64,000 bases of DNA from Volutella citrinella (Eukaryota; Ascomycota; Sordariomycetes; Hypocreales; Nectriaceae): contig JAWZSP010000001.1 of the NCBI GenBank assembly GCA_034401135.1, forward strand, positions 1 through 64,000, given 5' to 3'. Every line of letters starts with the position of its first letter. The stretch's first letter is position 1. Position numbers and translations under genes: made by a program. The notes under the pieces were generated by a model. The model searched no databases. It was given only the letters and a program-made list of their open reading frames with translations, and was not told the DNA's origin. Of the stretch, positions 1-10,569 are shown piece by piece.

Positions 1-139
1 CCTAACCCTACCCTAACCCTAACCCTAACCCTAACCCTAACCCTAACCCTAACCCTAACCCTAACCCTAACCCTAACCCTAACCCTAACCCTAACCCTAA
101 CCCTAACCCTAACCCTAACCCTAACCCTAACCCTAACCC
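1..139. repeat. Telomere repeat array (CCCTAA)n
   Basis: About 23 near-perfect copies of CCCTAA, with one slip near base 10, running from the first base. The C-rich strand at the 5' end means this is the left end of a chromosome. The (GL)n reading frame across it is a repeat artefact and not a gene. Confidence 0.98.
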
Positions 140-780
140 TTGCGACGCAAACTCGCTTACTGTCGTGAACGCTTTCCACGGAACCCTAAACCACCCTGTT
201 AAGCCTAACTCCAACCCCGAACGTGCCGCCGGCGCGCCCTCCTTCTTCAGCGGTTAGCGGTTAGTTTAGACTCGGTACCACACCCTTCTTAACACCTCAA
301 CCCTAGCTCTTCAACTTTTACTGCCGCCAGCGCCCTTACACACCTCAGAGGTTAGCCCTCTTTAACTCCTCTCTCCTTACCCTCCTCTGCCCTTTCCACC
401 TCACTCTCTAGTCTTACTACCACTCCCACCCCTTCACTTCTCCTGTCCGTCCAAAAGTCGACGTCGCTGTCTAAAACACCCCAGTGCCACCTACTTTAAC
501 ACCCTACTTCTCTCTTAGCTCCTTGTCTCTACCCCCGTCCTGTTTCTACCACTCTTCAACCCCCCCTGCACAACTCTACTAGCACTCTTCACTCTCTTCC
601 ACAACACTAAGCACCCTACGCCTCTGCTCACTGCTCTTCTACAGCTTGTACCGCTGTACACGTTAGGGTTCAACAGGCCAGGCGGTAGGTTGGGGTAGAC
701 GCAACCAGCCTGCTACCTACAGTTAGTCTCCTTGTCCTTAACCCTTACCGCGGCTGCTTACCTCACTCTACACTCCTCAG
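140..780. other. Subtelomeric non-coding sequence
   Basis: C/T-rich low-complexity sequence directly inside the telomere. It contains scattered telomere-like words, for example GTTAGGGTTC near 663, but no credible coding frame. It is typical of a telomere-associated sequence; nothing more specific can be supported. Confidence 0.6.
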
Positions 781-789
781 CCTTGTAGC

Positions 790-956
790 TCTACTTGCCG
801 TCGCAGTTGCAGTCGTTGTTGTAGTTATAGTCGTAGTCGTAGTTGTAGTCGTAGTCGTAGTTGTAGTCGTAGTCGTAGTTGTAGTTGTAGTCGTAGTTAT
901 AGTTGTAGTCGTAGTCGTAGTCGTAGTTGTAGTCGTAGTCGTAGTCGTAGGTAGGG
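790..956 (+). repeat. GTAGTY hexamer minisatellite
   Basis: About 25 tandem hexamers of the form GTAGTC or GTAGTT, mixed in an irregular order that sometimes makes an 18-bp higher-order unit. All variation is a C/T change at one position, apart from a few GTTATA/GTAGTTATAG variants. No function is known. Confidence 0.85.
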
Positions 957-1357
957 TTGGGGTTGTAGTTGTAGTGGCCCCCCTGGGGGCTGCTCTAGGG
1001 TTAGGGTCACCTCCTTGCCTTCAGCCTGCCCGTACCGTCACCCGTAGGATTAGATGTACGGTTGGGCGTAGGACCTGCCAGTCCAGCTCGGTCTCGCTAG
1101 CGTGTGCGTCACCCCATGCCGTAACAGTGCCTTAACGTACCCCCGGTGCCGTCGCAATAACTCCTTGTTGTAGATAAATTGAAACACCTTTCCCTTTTCT
1201 TGTCCGTAACCCTACGTCGGCTGTCCGGAACGCACGGTGACATTAGACCTTACTAGAAACAAGGCAGTGCCTTCTTTTAACCCTACACTACTGACCTCCG
1301 GCATAACAACGGCTCCGCCAACGAGAGGCCCTCACTGTTGACCGTCCTTGACACTCG

Positions 1358-1376
1358 GTGTAGGGTTAGGGTTACC
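1358..1376 (-). repeat. Interstitial telomere-like motif (inverted)
   Basis: TAGGGTTAGGGTTA lies here in the opposite orientation to the chromosome-end array. A shorter copy (CTAGGGTTAGGG) is near 995, and a forward copy (AACCCTAACC) is near 2158. These look like degenerate telomere seeds left by past end repair or rearrangement. Confidence 0.6.
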
Positions 1377-1735
1377 TGTGAACCCTACCCTAGACCAAGA
1401 CACCGAACACATTATCGCGCCGTCTATAGCTCTGCCCCTTGTCGGCAAGTATTTACCCAGCCAAATAACGCAAAGATACGCAAGATTAAACTCATTCAAC
1501 ACCTTGTAACTCGTCATCGTCTTTCCGTCCTCTATTTCTCCGATTAGACACTTGTCGAGGCTCTCTAGTACCTCTTGAAGGAAAGCGTCTTTGAGTCCAT
1601 TTACGACGCCCGCCTACTCTTTCCCGAGCTGTTTCACTCGTCTCCATCCGAACCAAGAGTGACCTGCGCCGAGTCTCCTCCTCCTACCACCTTACGCTCC
1701 TTAGCTATGGACTAGCTGCTCGCTTCTTTCCAGAG

Positions 1736-2104
1736 GTGCTCCGCCCTTTTCCCCACTGCGCGTGTACCCTAGATCAACTCACTCTCAGTGCCCTAAGCAC
1801 CGGCCAATACTCCGACCTCACCCTCATCTCGACCGCTAAGTCTTACACAGCCCATCGCCTTCTCATTCATCAGAGGGCTCCAGTCATAGCAAGCGCCATC
1901 AGCCGTCGAGATATCACTCGAAACGACCTACACAATGCAGCAAGAGACTACTTTAACTTCATTGATGATAGCCCTCAACCAGTCGACTGCCTCTTGGCCA
2001 GCCTGTCTGCGTTTTCGTTGAATTTGCGCAATACATGCCAGAACAGGACTTCGATGCCAACACTGTTCAAGGTCTTCACCAGCTCATCGAGTTTCTCGAG
2101 ATGA
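1736..2104 (+). pseudogene. BTB/POZ-domain fragment
   Basis: The open frame includes a stretch resembling the start of a fungal BTB/POZ domain (GQYSDLTLIS followed by TAHRLLIHQRAP, the usual 'SDL-x-HR-x-SP' pattern). The frame has no matching second half of the domain. From about 1995 onward its DNA is instead a diverged copy of the 3' end of the RNase H-like gene at 2226-2332, which lies on the other strand. I read it as a broken BTB gene joined to a duplicated scrap of the neighbouring family. Start and product are uncertain. Confidence 0.4.
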
Positions 2105-2210
2105 GATTTGTCTCGGAACCATATTAATGCGAGACTAGGCGAACAGCTAGCACTTATAACCCTAACCAGCCAAGTTTTTTAACCCCCCTTCCTAATTTCC
2201 TCGCCAACTA

Positions 2211-2867
2211 TTATGTAAAAGCTCTATTAGCCAGCTCGTCTGCCTCTTTATTATAATAGCGTCTTACATGCCAGAACAGTACTTCGACGCCAATACTCCC
2301 TAAGTCCTTCACTAGCCCCTCGAGTTTCCGAAATAATTCCATATTAGCAACAGGGGTCCCCTTTGCAGTCCGGTAACCATTGGCCTGCCACTTAAAGATC
2401 CACTCCGTCATACCCTTGACCAAGTACTCTGAGTCTGCCTTGATAACCACTTGAGAAAGTGATTCATCGGAGAGCCTGTTCCTCTGGATGTTGAGAGCCT
2501 GTTCAAGACCAAGCACTCCAGCCTCTAACTCGGCAATCTGATTCGTGGCTGGGTTGCTTTGTAGTAGGCGGCTCTGGTTGTATGCTGATGCCGCGCCGAC
2601 AAACACACCCACCGCCGCTCGTGCGAGTGGTGTCCCATTGCCCTTGCAAGCGCCGTCGACGGCAATCACGATGCTGTCTAAGTGCGACGTTCGACAATCA
2701 CAAACCCCACAAGGGCTTGCATTATCGCATGCCACGTTGACCCAAAGCTTATCGTCACAGATTTCCACGTCGTCAGGTGTTACGTCCTCTCCAAATAGAG
2801 CAGCAACATCAAACAGTCGACTCTGCTGCCCCTTCCGTGACTGCGGTTTGCGGTGTGCCTTTCGCAT
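2211..2867 (-). CDS. RNase H-fold protein
   Basis: A 218-aa protein whose last ~150 residues match the ribonuclease H fold. Visible features are the first acidic motif VIAVDGACKGNG, a helix with the conserved Glu (QIAELEAGVLGLEQAL), the second Asp in VIKADSEYLVKGM, and a C-terminal HVRRYYNKEADELAN motif holding the final acidic residue. These four carboxylates are the usual metal ligands for cutting RNA in RNA-DNA hybrids. The first ~70 residues are unique and contain two Cys pairs (CGVCDC). The frame runs further upstream, but the first ATG is at 2867. Similar stand-alone RNase H proteins are common as gene families in fungi. A diverged copy of its 3' end sits at 1995-2100. All catalytic residues appear intact, so it may be active. 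Confidence 0.75.
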   Translation of the reverse strand: MRKAHRKPQSRKGQQSRLFDVAALFGEDVTPDDVEICDDKLWVNVACDNASPCGVCDCRTSHLDSIVIAVDGACKGNGTPLARAAVGVFVGAASAYNQSRLLQSNPATNQIAELEAGVLGLEQALNIQRNRLSDESLSQVVIKADSEYLVKGMTEWIFKWQANGYRTAKGTPVANMELFRKLEGLVKDLGSIGVEVLFWHVRRYYNKEADELANRAFT

Positions 2868-3449
2868 AAGGAACCAGCCGATGTAGAGCAAAGGTAATTA
2901 GGGAAAAAATGACATGAAGAGCGATTGACGAGCGGAAGGAACCCTTACTAAAGGGTGCGCTGGGCTGTGTGCAACAAGCAAAATGCAAAGTGGCCACTTT
3001 CGGTGAAAAGGCGGGGTGATACAGAAAGAACAAAAGAGTCATACAGGCGGGGTTGGCTGAATAAGGCCGGCCGAACAAGGCTGGCCAATAAGGCTGCCCA
3101 ACGAGGCTGCCCAACGAGGTTGCCCAACTAGGCTGCCCAACATGCAGCAGCTGACATATGACCTACTGATGCATTACCACAATAAACGATTATATATGCC
3201 ACTAAGGGCACGAAGACCGGGTTTTAGATAGTTCCAACTACTGTATAACCAGTTCATTATGTCTCTCTATAGCCTAAATTTGCTGTGAAAGCGGCAAGCC
3301 GCAGGACAGCCTGATAGTACTATAGAACTGTAGCTTCATTGCTATGTGGTAAAAAGGTAGGATTAAGGTAGCCCTAATATATACTTTTCAGCCATCCAGT
3401 ATCATTATAGTGCTTACATTATGGAAAAAAACAGCAGTAACTTGAACCA
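2868..3449. other. Intergenic region with short tandem repeat
   Basis: This lies upstream of the RNase H-like gene and downstream of the zinc-ribbon gene. Apart from the 13-bp repeat at 3063-3141, I see only AT-rich non-coding sequence. Reading frames across it are shadows. Confidence 0.5.
3063..3141. repeat. 13-bp tandem repeat, about 6 copies
   Basis: Units of the form AAGGCTGCCCAAC or GAGGCTGCCCAAC follow one another six times with a few substitutions. The array is about 200 bp upstream of the RNase H-like start, so it could sit in that gene's promoter. Confidence 0.8.
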
Positions 3450-4687
3450 CTACCTTCCCATTCCTCCTCCTACTCCCTCCTCCTCCTCTGGGGTTCGTAC
3501 ACCAGGCTCGCTTAAAAGGTCCACCGGACCCAAGTCTCCGAGCCCCAAGCAGGAATAGCCCACCAGGTTCATTTTCTTAACGCTCACAACAAGTCGCTCC
3601 CCTACAAGAGCAGCATGTTCGTCGCGTTTGGCAATATACATAGCCAGCGCAGCACGCTCGTCCTTGTTTAAAACCGCCAGCTCCTCCTGAATCCTTAGCA
3701 GCCTATCCTCTAAATCCGACTTCTTATCACTAATTTTCGATAGCTCATTATCCAGCTTCGACTCTAACGTGCGTGTGTTCTCGACAATGGATGTGAACGC
3801 CATCTGAGTTTCATCATACAGCCTCTTGATCACATCGGCGTGCTGTGCCCCGGTATCGAGCAGCTCGGAAAAAGCATGGGCCGTGGATAGGAGAGCTTGC
3901 AGATTCCTGGAGGACATAGGAACACGCCCCTCCGCAGTAGGTTGGATTCTGGCCACTGACTGGAGTAGTCCTTCCAGCGTCCTCTGATCAGTGTTGCCTC
4001 TTGCAGTAAGATAGGTGAGGTCTTCCCGGAATTCATCCACCCATTGACTAAGTTGGACCAACTCGGCGCACTTCCACCCACGTGCCTGTAACGTTTCTTG
4101 CATATTTTCTTGTGCAAAAGCATAGCAGAGGTTTTCCAGAGCCGCCTGCAGCCTGCACATAATTGCATGCTGTGCTGGGTATGAGAGATCTGTAAGAAAA
4201 TGAGTCGGCAATAAGGGTTCTCCTAATAATGCTGGTCAGGTATTTTAAATCGATGTAAAGACGGGTACCGCTTACCTGAACTTGAGTTTTCCATCTCCTG
4301 CGTACCCAGCAGCCCTAGTTCTGCTGCTTTCTCAGAATCTCGAAATGCACCATTGAGAATCAGCTGCTTAGCCTTTGCAATGATAAGATCCTCGTCGAAG
4401 CGATCCATTAATTGGATACATTCTTGGCCTTGACACCTCTGGATCCTGTTCTTGATAAAGTTTCTTTCCTTTGCGCGTTGCGGCTTGGTGTTCTTAAAGA
4501 CGCTTTTTAGAGCGTGATAGACATCTTGGTCACTTGGACCCGTTGAATGAGGCTCGGTCAATTCATCGCGAGTGAGGCATGTCGCACAGATCAGTAGCGT
4601 CTGTTGAGCGTCCTCCGGACCGCATCGAGAACATGGAGCCAGTGCAGCCCCCGTTGTTGCTGGTAGATTCGACTCCGATGTATTCAT
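3450..4687 (-). CDS. Zinc-ribbon and coiled-coil protein of unknown function
   Basis: Two exons, 4687-4276 and 4222-3450, join in phase across a 53-nt intron with a GTAAGC donor and a CTGAC branch site, giving 394 aa. The N-terminal part has two Cys pairs (CSRCG and CATCL, about 12 residues apart) that could form a small zinc ribbon. Residues ~210-330 are rich in heptad-like Leu/Glu/Lys (SKLDNELSKISDKKSDLEDR), which suggests a coiled coil. The C-terminus ends in an acidic and Gly-rich tail. The upstream in-frame codon at 4699 is TTG, so I chose the ATG at 4687. I do not recognise a named family. A subtelomeric position next to an RNase H gene suggests a dispensable, rapidly evolving gene. Confidence 0.6.
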
Positions 4688-5189
4688 TCTCACCGTCAAG
4701 ACTTCGGGCTTTTATATTTCGTACGCGACCTGATGACTGTTGATGTAAAGAGGAAGAGAAGAGTGAGGCGGTGGTGGATACTGCGGGGTATTTGTGATGC
4801 CACGTCAACCAACTGCACTGATTATTGGCTGTCTCGCCACGCACCTAGCCAACGACGTACACTCCCTGTAGATACAGCAATCAAATCCTCTTGTGGGGTA
4901 TACGGGCCTCGCCATATGACATAGAGCTGTAACTTCATATATATGCGCAACCTTCTGTAAATATGATCCTCATCGTGCTCATCGTGTGTCTACAGAGCAG
5001 GGCGTAGGGCCAACTTCGAATCCGCATCAATACTATTCCGAGACATGTTCCACTGACCGCCGCCCTTGAACTCTTGCCCCCCTAATCGTCTCGCCCCTCA
5101 TGCCATCCCTTCTGTTTTTACTCTCCCTACATACCCTTGACACACTCTTTTATGCCATTTAACCTCGAGCAAAAAGTTCAAACCCAATC
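4688..5189. other. Intergenic region
   Basis: Promoter side of the zinc-ribbon gene, which reads to the left. The segment 5060-5160 is pyrimidine-rich, as is usual just upstream of fungal start codons, and precedes the small ORF at 5190. Nothing else is evident. Confidence 0.4.
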
Positions 5190-5354
5190 ATGACGGAGAA
5201 GAATGCTATGGATGTCGATATACTAGCCACGATCGATCTGCTTAAGAAGCAGCTCAACTTCTGCGATGAGCACGCTAGTATACGGGCTGCCAACGCTCTT
5301 ACGGACACCCAAACTGAGATAGGCCACCTAGCCTCTAGACGACATCGAGGATAA
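5190..5354 (+). CDS. Small ORF, hypothetical 54-aa peptide
   Basis: An ATG in a good context (AATCATGAC), preceded by a long pyrimidine-rich tract, opens a frame of 54 codons. The peptide is charged and helix-prone (DILATIDLLKKQLNFCDEH) and ends at TAA. Composition looks protein-like, but no family is recognised. It could be a short gene or the first exon of a broken one. Confidence 0.3.
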   Translation: MTEKNAMDVDILATIDLLKKQLNFCDEHASIRAANALTDTQTEIGHLASRRHRG

Positions 5355-5499
5355 GCCCTAAAGGCTTTAGGCACACTTGACAAATGTGTGATTATTATCG
5401 GCCAGATAAATGATATCTAGCCTGAATCTACGCTACTCTTTGATATGAGGTTTCTATGGACATGCTCTCGCTATACGTATACGAACCCCGCGTTTGCAT

Positions 5500-8400
5500 T
5501 CAGGCGTTTCTTTTCTTTTCTTCCCGTTCCTGCTTGACTTGCTTCCTTAGCCGTTTCTGCGGCCGCCACGAGCCCGTGCTGTCCATAGTCTGTATGGTGA
5601 AGGCTGTCCCCTCGGTCCCGTCCGATGTATTAGAGGCATCTTCATCCTCCTCCTCTAATAGCTTCTCTAACACCAATCGACGCTGTTCTCGAATTTCTTC
5701 CAAACAAATAGATCCTTGTGAAAATCCGGTAGATCCAGCTCGAGATACCGTTGACTCGCTTGCCACGGCCACCGAGTGGCGAGACGGGAAGGATGCCGTG
5801 GGGGAAGACGTGTAGACTGCTTGGCTGGACCGCGCCATGCTGATCTTACGCTGCCGCCTAGCCTGATCTGCCTCCAGCGTCTTGTTGAATACAGCCTCAA
5901 GCTCGTCCAGAGTCTTCTTGCGTATGGCGCTGACCAGACGAAGCTGCGGCGGTCGGCCACCTTCGACGACGGGAAACAAGCTGCCATTGTTGTACGGCTC
6001 TACAGCACGACCCAGCCGCAATGCGTCTATATGCACTGTCTGATTCGAGCTCAAAAGCAAGTCGCGCGTCGACCAATGAAACTGGCTGTTTGTGTTGTCC
6101 TCGTCGTCTTTCCAACCTGAACCGCCAAATCGCTGGCGGCATAAAGGTGCCAGTACCCGTGAAAGGCTGCTTTGTACAGAGATGCGCACGTCTGGGTCCT
6201 CGAGCTTACGCGGTGCTACGGTAGGATTGGGAAAACCCAGAGACGTGCTAGTCGGCTCGATATAGATGATCGATGCCCACATCAGCCGCCGCTTCAAGTC
6301 CTTCTGCTTATTTTCCTTCGTGGTGCCGATAAGCTCTGTAGATGATGGCCAAGGCAAGATCCAGTGAGTGAGGAAGACTAATCGACTGAGGTCCTTATAC
6401 CATCGTTGGGCCTCTACGAGACCAAAGTAGAATGTGATAAGTTCGATACTGCGCCGTGCTGCAATCCGAAAAGGGAGTGAATACCACCCTTTCCGCTCTC
6501 CTAGGGCTGTATGCGAACTGCTGTGGGAGAACAGATCGTGAAACAAGTCCATCACCTCCGTCGATCGTAGCTTATTCCCGGTAATCAAGTGAGGCCAAGT
6601 GTGGCTGGTATCGCTCATCCGGTCATGGAATAGATCACAGAGTCCATCGTAGCAAAGGTTGGGCGCATCGGAGTCGGGATAGCGACTGGCGGCCTCATCT
6701 GTGACGTCGGAGCCCGTCTTCCATTTTGTGCTCTTAAGGGCCACGCGCCAGACATCGCGTTGGAAGAGCTCGATAACGGTCGAATGGAGATACTCGAGCC
6801 ATACCCTTTTAGCTGCCGCGTTCTCCATTACCTGGAATCGGCCGACCCAGCTCTGGGCCTGCCACATACGTACGTGGACATCCCGGATGTCCTTGAGCAC
6901 TTGCCACTGCCGTTTGTAGTCCTGACGGAGCAGATCGTTTCCGACGGCCAGTCGATCCCCCACTTCCGAGTGGAATCGCCAGATGTTCCAGTCAAACTTC
7001 CCCGGCAGCCACCAGCCAAATCCATGCAGCTTCGAGGTTTTGCCCAGACCCAGACCTTCCCGCTGCGTCTTTGTCTCTTCGGTGCCCCCCTCTTGCGTAC
7101 GAGTGCGCCGTGTTGACTCCCACCTGTCGCTCCACAGCACACTCTCACTGCCGATCAATGACGAGTCGTAGCTGAAGCGAAGTCCGCGGAGCGCCACGGC
7201 CATGGTGATCGTCTCGGGAAGTGAGTACTTTAACCCTGTCTGGGACTTGATGTGCTCGAACAGGAAGCAATACCGATTAACGCTCGCTCGAAGAAATCGT
7301 GCCATGGTAGCAGACGGTATTGAGAAGAAGGGCCTGTCCACGATGCCCTCGGACCCCAGACCCTCGGGTTGTTCTAGTGGCGGGTCCGCTCGGAACAGTT
7401 CTGTGATACGCCGCAGCAGTGCGAGAGACACCCTGTCCTCCGACCGGATGCCGTACGTGAACTGATGCTCGGGTAGCTCTTGGATCGGCGGGTCATCTGC
7501 GCAGGTCGGGATGTTCCGATGGATGCGTAGCTTGCTGAGTCGGTATGCGCATTGCACCCGCGACTGGTGTGCGTGGATCCCTTTCGTCGAGTTATTCTGG
7601 TCGCGGAGATACGACGGGTCAAGCGACATGCTCTCTGTGTGCCTGTTCTGGAAGGGATACTGCTTGGCCGCGTCGAACGGCACCTTGATGAGGTCGTAGA
7701 ACTGACTATACACGAGCCCGTTCTCCATCTCCCAGCTCCCCGGTCGCGGCGTTACCGTCATGCCCCAAGCGTCGCGGAGCGTCACAAAGGGATACGTCGT
7801 CCTCGTGATTGGGGCTTTGCGGCCCTTGACATCCTCGCTGATGCACCGCCGGTCCTGTATACGGCTCCACTGCAGGCGCCGCCGCCATGCCTTGTCCAAG
7901 CAGCATCGCCGCCATAGCAAGACCCTGCCCTGCGGACCCTTCTCTGCCGGCGTGCACTGGCGCCCGATGTCGATATAGGTTGATTCTGGCTTGAGGTATG
8001 TCTCGTCCACGGCCTGGACCCAGTGCCGCTGCCACTTCTCCAGCATTACATCTAACCTCGGCTGCATCCAGGCCAGCTTGGTGTTCTTTGCGGCCATGTA
8101 CAGCCGCACACCCTCAAACTCACTGTAGGCCGCCGCCCTATACTGGATCCCGCACCACAGAGCGTCGAGGTATTGCGGCTGCAGGGTGATATAGAAGTGC
8201 TTGCGCCGTGCCCCCGAGTTCCCGGCACCCGGCTGGCTCCTCTTCTTGCCGGCTGCCCCGAAATCGTCTTCCATCTCGGCCTGCTCTGCTGGCTTCACCT
8301 CGCCTGCTGCAAGTGCTTCCCGAGGTGCGCTGCTGTCTGACGTAGCGATCGCGTGCGTCTTGGGGATGTACTGGAGGATGTTGTTGTCGTCGATCGCGGC

Positions 8401-10224
8401 CTGCATAGCCGGCATCACCACCTCCTCGTACCAGCACACAAAGACGTCTCGGCGGATCGCCGTCTGGCTGTACGGCTCCGTTACGGGCGTTCGGAATAGC
8501 GCGGGGAAGAAGACCCAGATGAAGGTGTCGACGAGGCCGACCACGCGCCCGAAGCAGTAGTTTGGTATGTTGTGCAGGGGCTGCGCCTTAATACCGTCGG
8601 GTCCCTGCACCGACTCCGGCACCGGGATGCTGAGGTGCACGTTCTCGACCAGGTTCAGTACAACGTGCGGCTGTGTATACCACTGGATCCCCATCTGCGC
8701 GACCGCGAGCGACACGGGGAAGCTGCAGAGGCTGTCGACATCGTACGTCGACTGTATAGCGCTCTGCTCGCCCTGCTGCTCGCCGTAGTGCGAGTGCATG
8801 CACAGATAGGGCGGCGACGGCTCATGGTCTGTAAGCCCCTCCATGGCTGCCTTACAGGAGCTGCTATGCCGTGTCGGTGCCGTCCCCAGCGTTGCGTTGC
8901 GGTACCCTGGCCGTAAGAGGTCTTGTGCTGGGTCGAGGACGACTGGCAACCGATCCTCACGCCCATTGCTGTTAGATACCCGACCCTCGAGCCTCTTGGC
9001 TACATCAAGCAGCGATGCGCAGCTCGGTTCCGCCCCGAGTGCCTCCGTGGCCTTGTTCAACTGCGACTGGTGGCCGTCTTCATGCTCCCGGCGCGTGCAG
9101 CCTACCTCGCCGGTCCACTCTCGGAATAAGAGTACAGCAGGATCTTCCGGCATTGGCTCCTCCACCGCCTCGCTTCTTCGTTCTGTTATACTCGGGCTGG
9201 TCGCGTTGGAGCTGACGATTGTGTTGAGCCTGGCTGCGCCCGGTTCGACCGTAGGGCTGATGATCCCAGACACGCTCAACGTCTCTCTACCTTGATGATG
9301 ATCCCGGGCCATGGTAGCCGCGGCGGTGGGCGAGCTTTGGGAGGGCTTTATCCAGGCATCAAGCGTATGGGACCCCGACCGCCGACCTGACGACGACGGC
9401 GGCTGCTCGGTCTGCTGGCGGGACTGCCGAGGCGTTTGCGTGCCTGCACTCGCCCCCGAACGCGCTGTTCCTTGAGCCGAAGGCGCCGACTGCGGGCTCC
9501 AGCCCAGTACTGGGTCACTCAATGCACCCACACTACTGCTGGAGGCCTGGGACCGATTGCCTCCGTCTATGTGCATAGGGTCAGCCTGTGGGGACCTTTC
9601 TTATATAAGCACGATGCTTAACCAACCCGAACGTGATCCATTGTGTGGACTGATAAGCAGTTGATCAACCGTATCGGTTAGTGACCGCAGCTCCTCGTCT
9701 CGAGTATTGTTTTGGTCGGCATTCGCCTGGCTTTCCAGCACGACGGCATCTGCTGCATCGCCGCCTTTAGACACGATCTCGAGTTGGGTACGAGAGTTCT
9801 CGAAAAGGCGATTGCGATCTTGACTGTCGTCTTGTGTCGATTGGATCGCCCTTGTATTCTCGACCGGGTTCCAGACGGGTCGACCATGCTGCAGCGCGTC
9901 TTGCTGGTCGCGAGGTGGTTCTGCCACGGGCCGAGGGGAGGGCGGCTCTTCAGCCGGCACAGGGATCGAGATATTCGGTTCTATATGCAGACCGATGACT
10001 GGATCAGTGGTAGACGGCAGTGCTGGTAGGTGAGGCGCGTTGTGGTGAATGCCTGCGCGCGTCTCGGTCGGCGCGATGGCTCGTGCTTGTTGCTGGTGAT
10101 AGTGACGATAGGATCGCGCTCTCTCGAGTGCGCGTCGTCGTTCTGCTCGCTGTTCTTCGGTTAAATCTAATTTTGGTCTACCTCGGCGCCTAGGTATAGA
10201 AGGGATTGTAGCGTGAGCCGGCAT
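5500..10224 (-). CDS. Giant subtelomeric orphan protein with N-terminal AT-hook
   Basis: Two long frames on the same strand are separated by only 24 bp: an AT-hook ORF (10224-9601) and a 1358-codon ORF (9576-5500). A 60-nt intron (9626-9567; donor GTTGGT, CTGAC branch, acceptor ATAG) joins them in phase into 1554 aa. This is more believable than two genes 24 bp apart. The N-terminus carries an AT-hook-like RRRGRPK followed by a basic Arg-rich helix, so minor-groove DNA binding is plausible. The middle is Ser/Pro-rich with the short motif HTLDAWIKP. The long C-terminal ~1000 residues look globular, rich in Trp and Tyr, and end in an acidic stretch (LLEEEDEDAS) and a basic tail (RPQKRLRKQVK) that could be a nuclear signal. 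I do not recognise the family. The frame is intact although the adjoining DNA is heavily decayed. Confidence 0.6.
9627..10224 (-). other. AT-hook exon of the giant subtelomeric gene
   Basis: This is the predicted first coding exon. It is listed separately because, if the 60-nt intron is wrong, it would be an independent 207-aa protein ending at 9601. It contains the GRPK hook, an Arg/Glu-rich helix (EEQRAERRRALERARSY) reminiscent of a basic region, and a Pro-rich linker. Confidence 0.5.
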
Positions 10225-10295
10225 AATAATAGGTCTTTATTAAAAAGCTCTGTTTGTTTTACGTTGTTTGGGTATGCCCAGGTCGAGTTGTTATT

Positions 10296-10438
10296 GCGTG
10301 AGACCACCGGCCCAGTCTCAGGGCCAATGGTGATTTTTGCGTGAGACCCACCGGCCCAGTCGCAGGGCCAATGGTGATTTTTGCGTGAGACCCACCGGCC
10401 CAGTCTCAGGGCCAATGATGTTTTTGCGTGAGACCCAC
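10296..10438. repeat. 43-bp tandem repeat, 3.3 copies
   Basis: Three units begin at 10296, 10339 and 10383 with GCGTGAGAC and end in GGCCAATG plus a T-run. A partial fourth starts at 10426. Each unit contains a CCAAT word and an imperfect GGCCCAGTCTCAGGGCC palindrome. The array lies 70-210 bp upstream of the giant orphan gene's start and so may be part of its promoter. It stops where the decayed AT-rich DNA begins. Confidence 0.85.
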
Positions 10439-10569
10439 TAATACCCTACGATCTTTAAAAATCGATAACTAATTAGCAAAAATAGATATGAAAAAAAGGG
10501 AAGAGGTAGAAATTAAGAAATAAATCAGTTTAAATCGCTATAAGGTTTATTTTCTATTTTTCAAAAAAA

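Noticed and set aside
8..214. Minus-strand frame of alternating Gly-Leu
   Set aside because: It is the translation of the telomere repeat.
9601..9610. TATATAA as a TATA box for a gene starting at 9576
   Set aside because: It would lie only ~28 bp from the ATG and 24 bp after another frame on the same strand; an intron explains the arrangement better.
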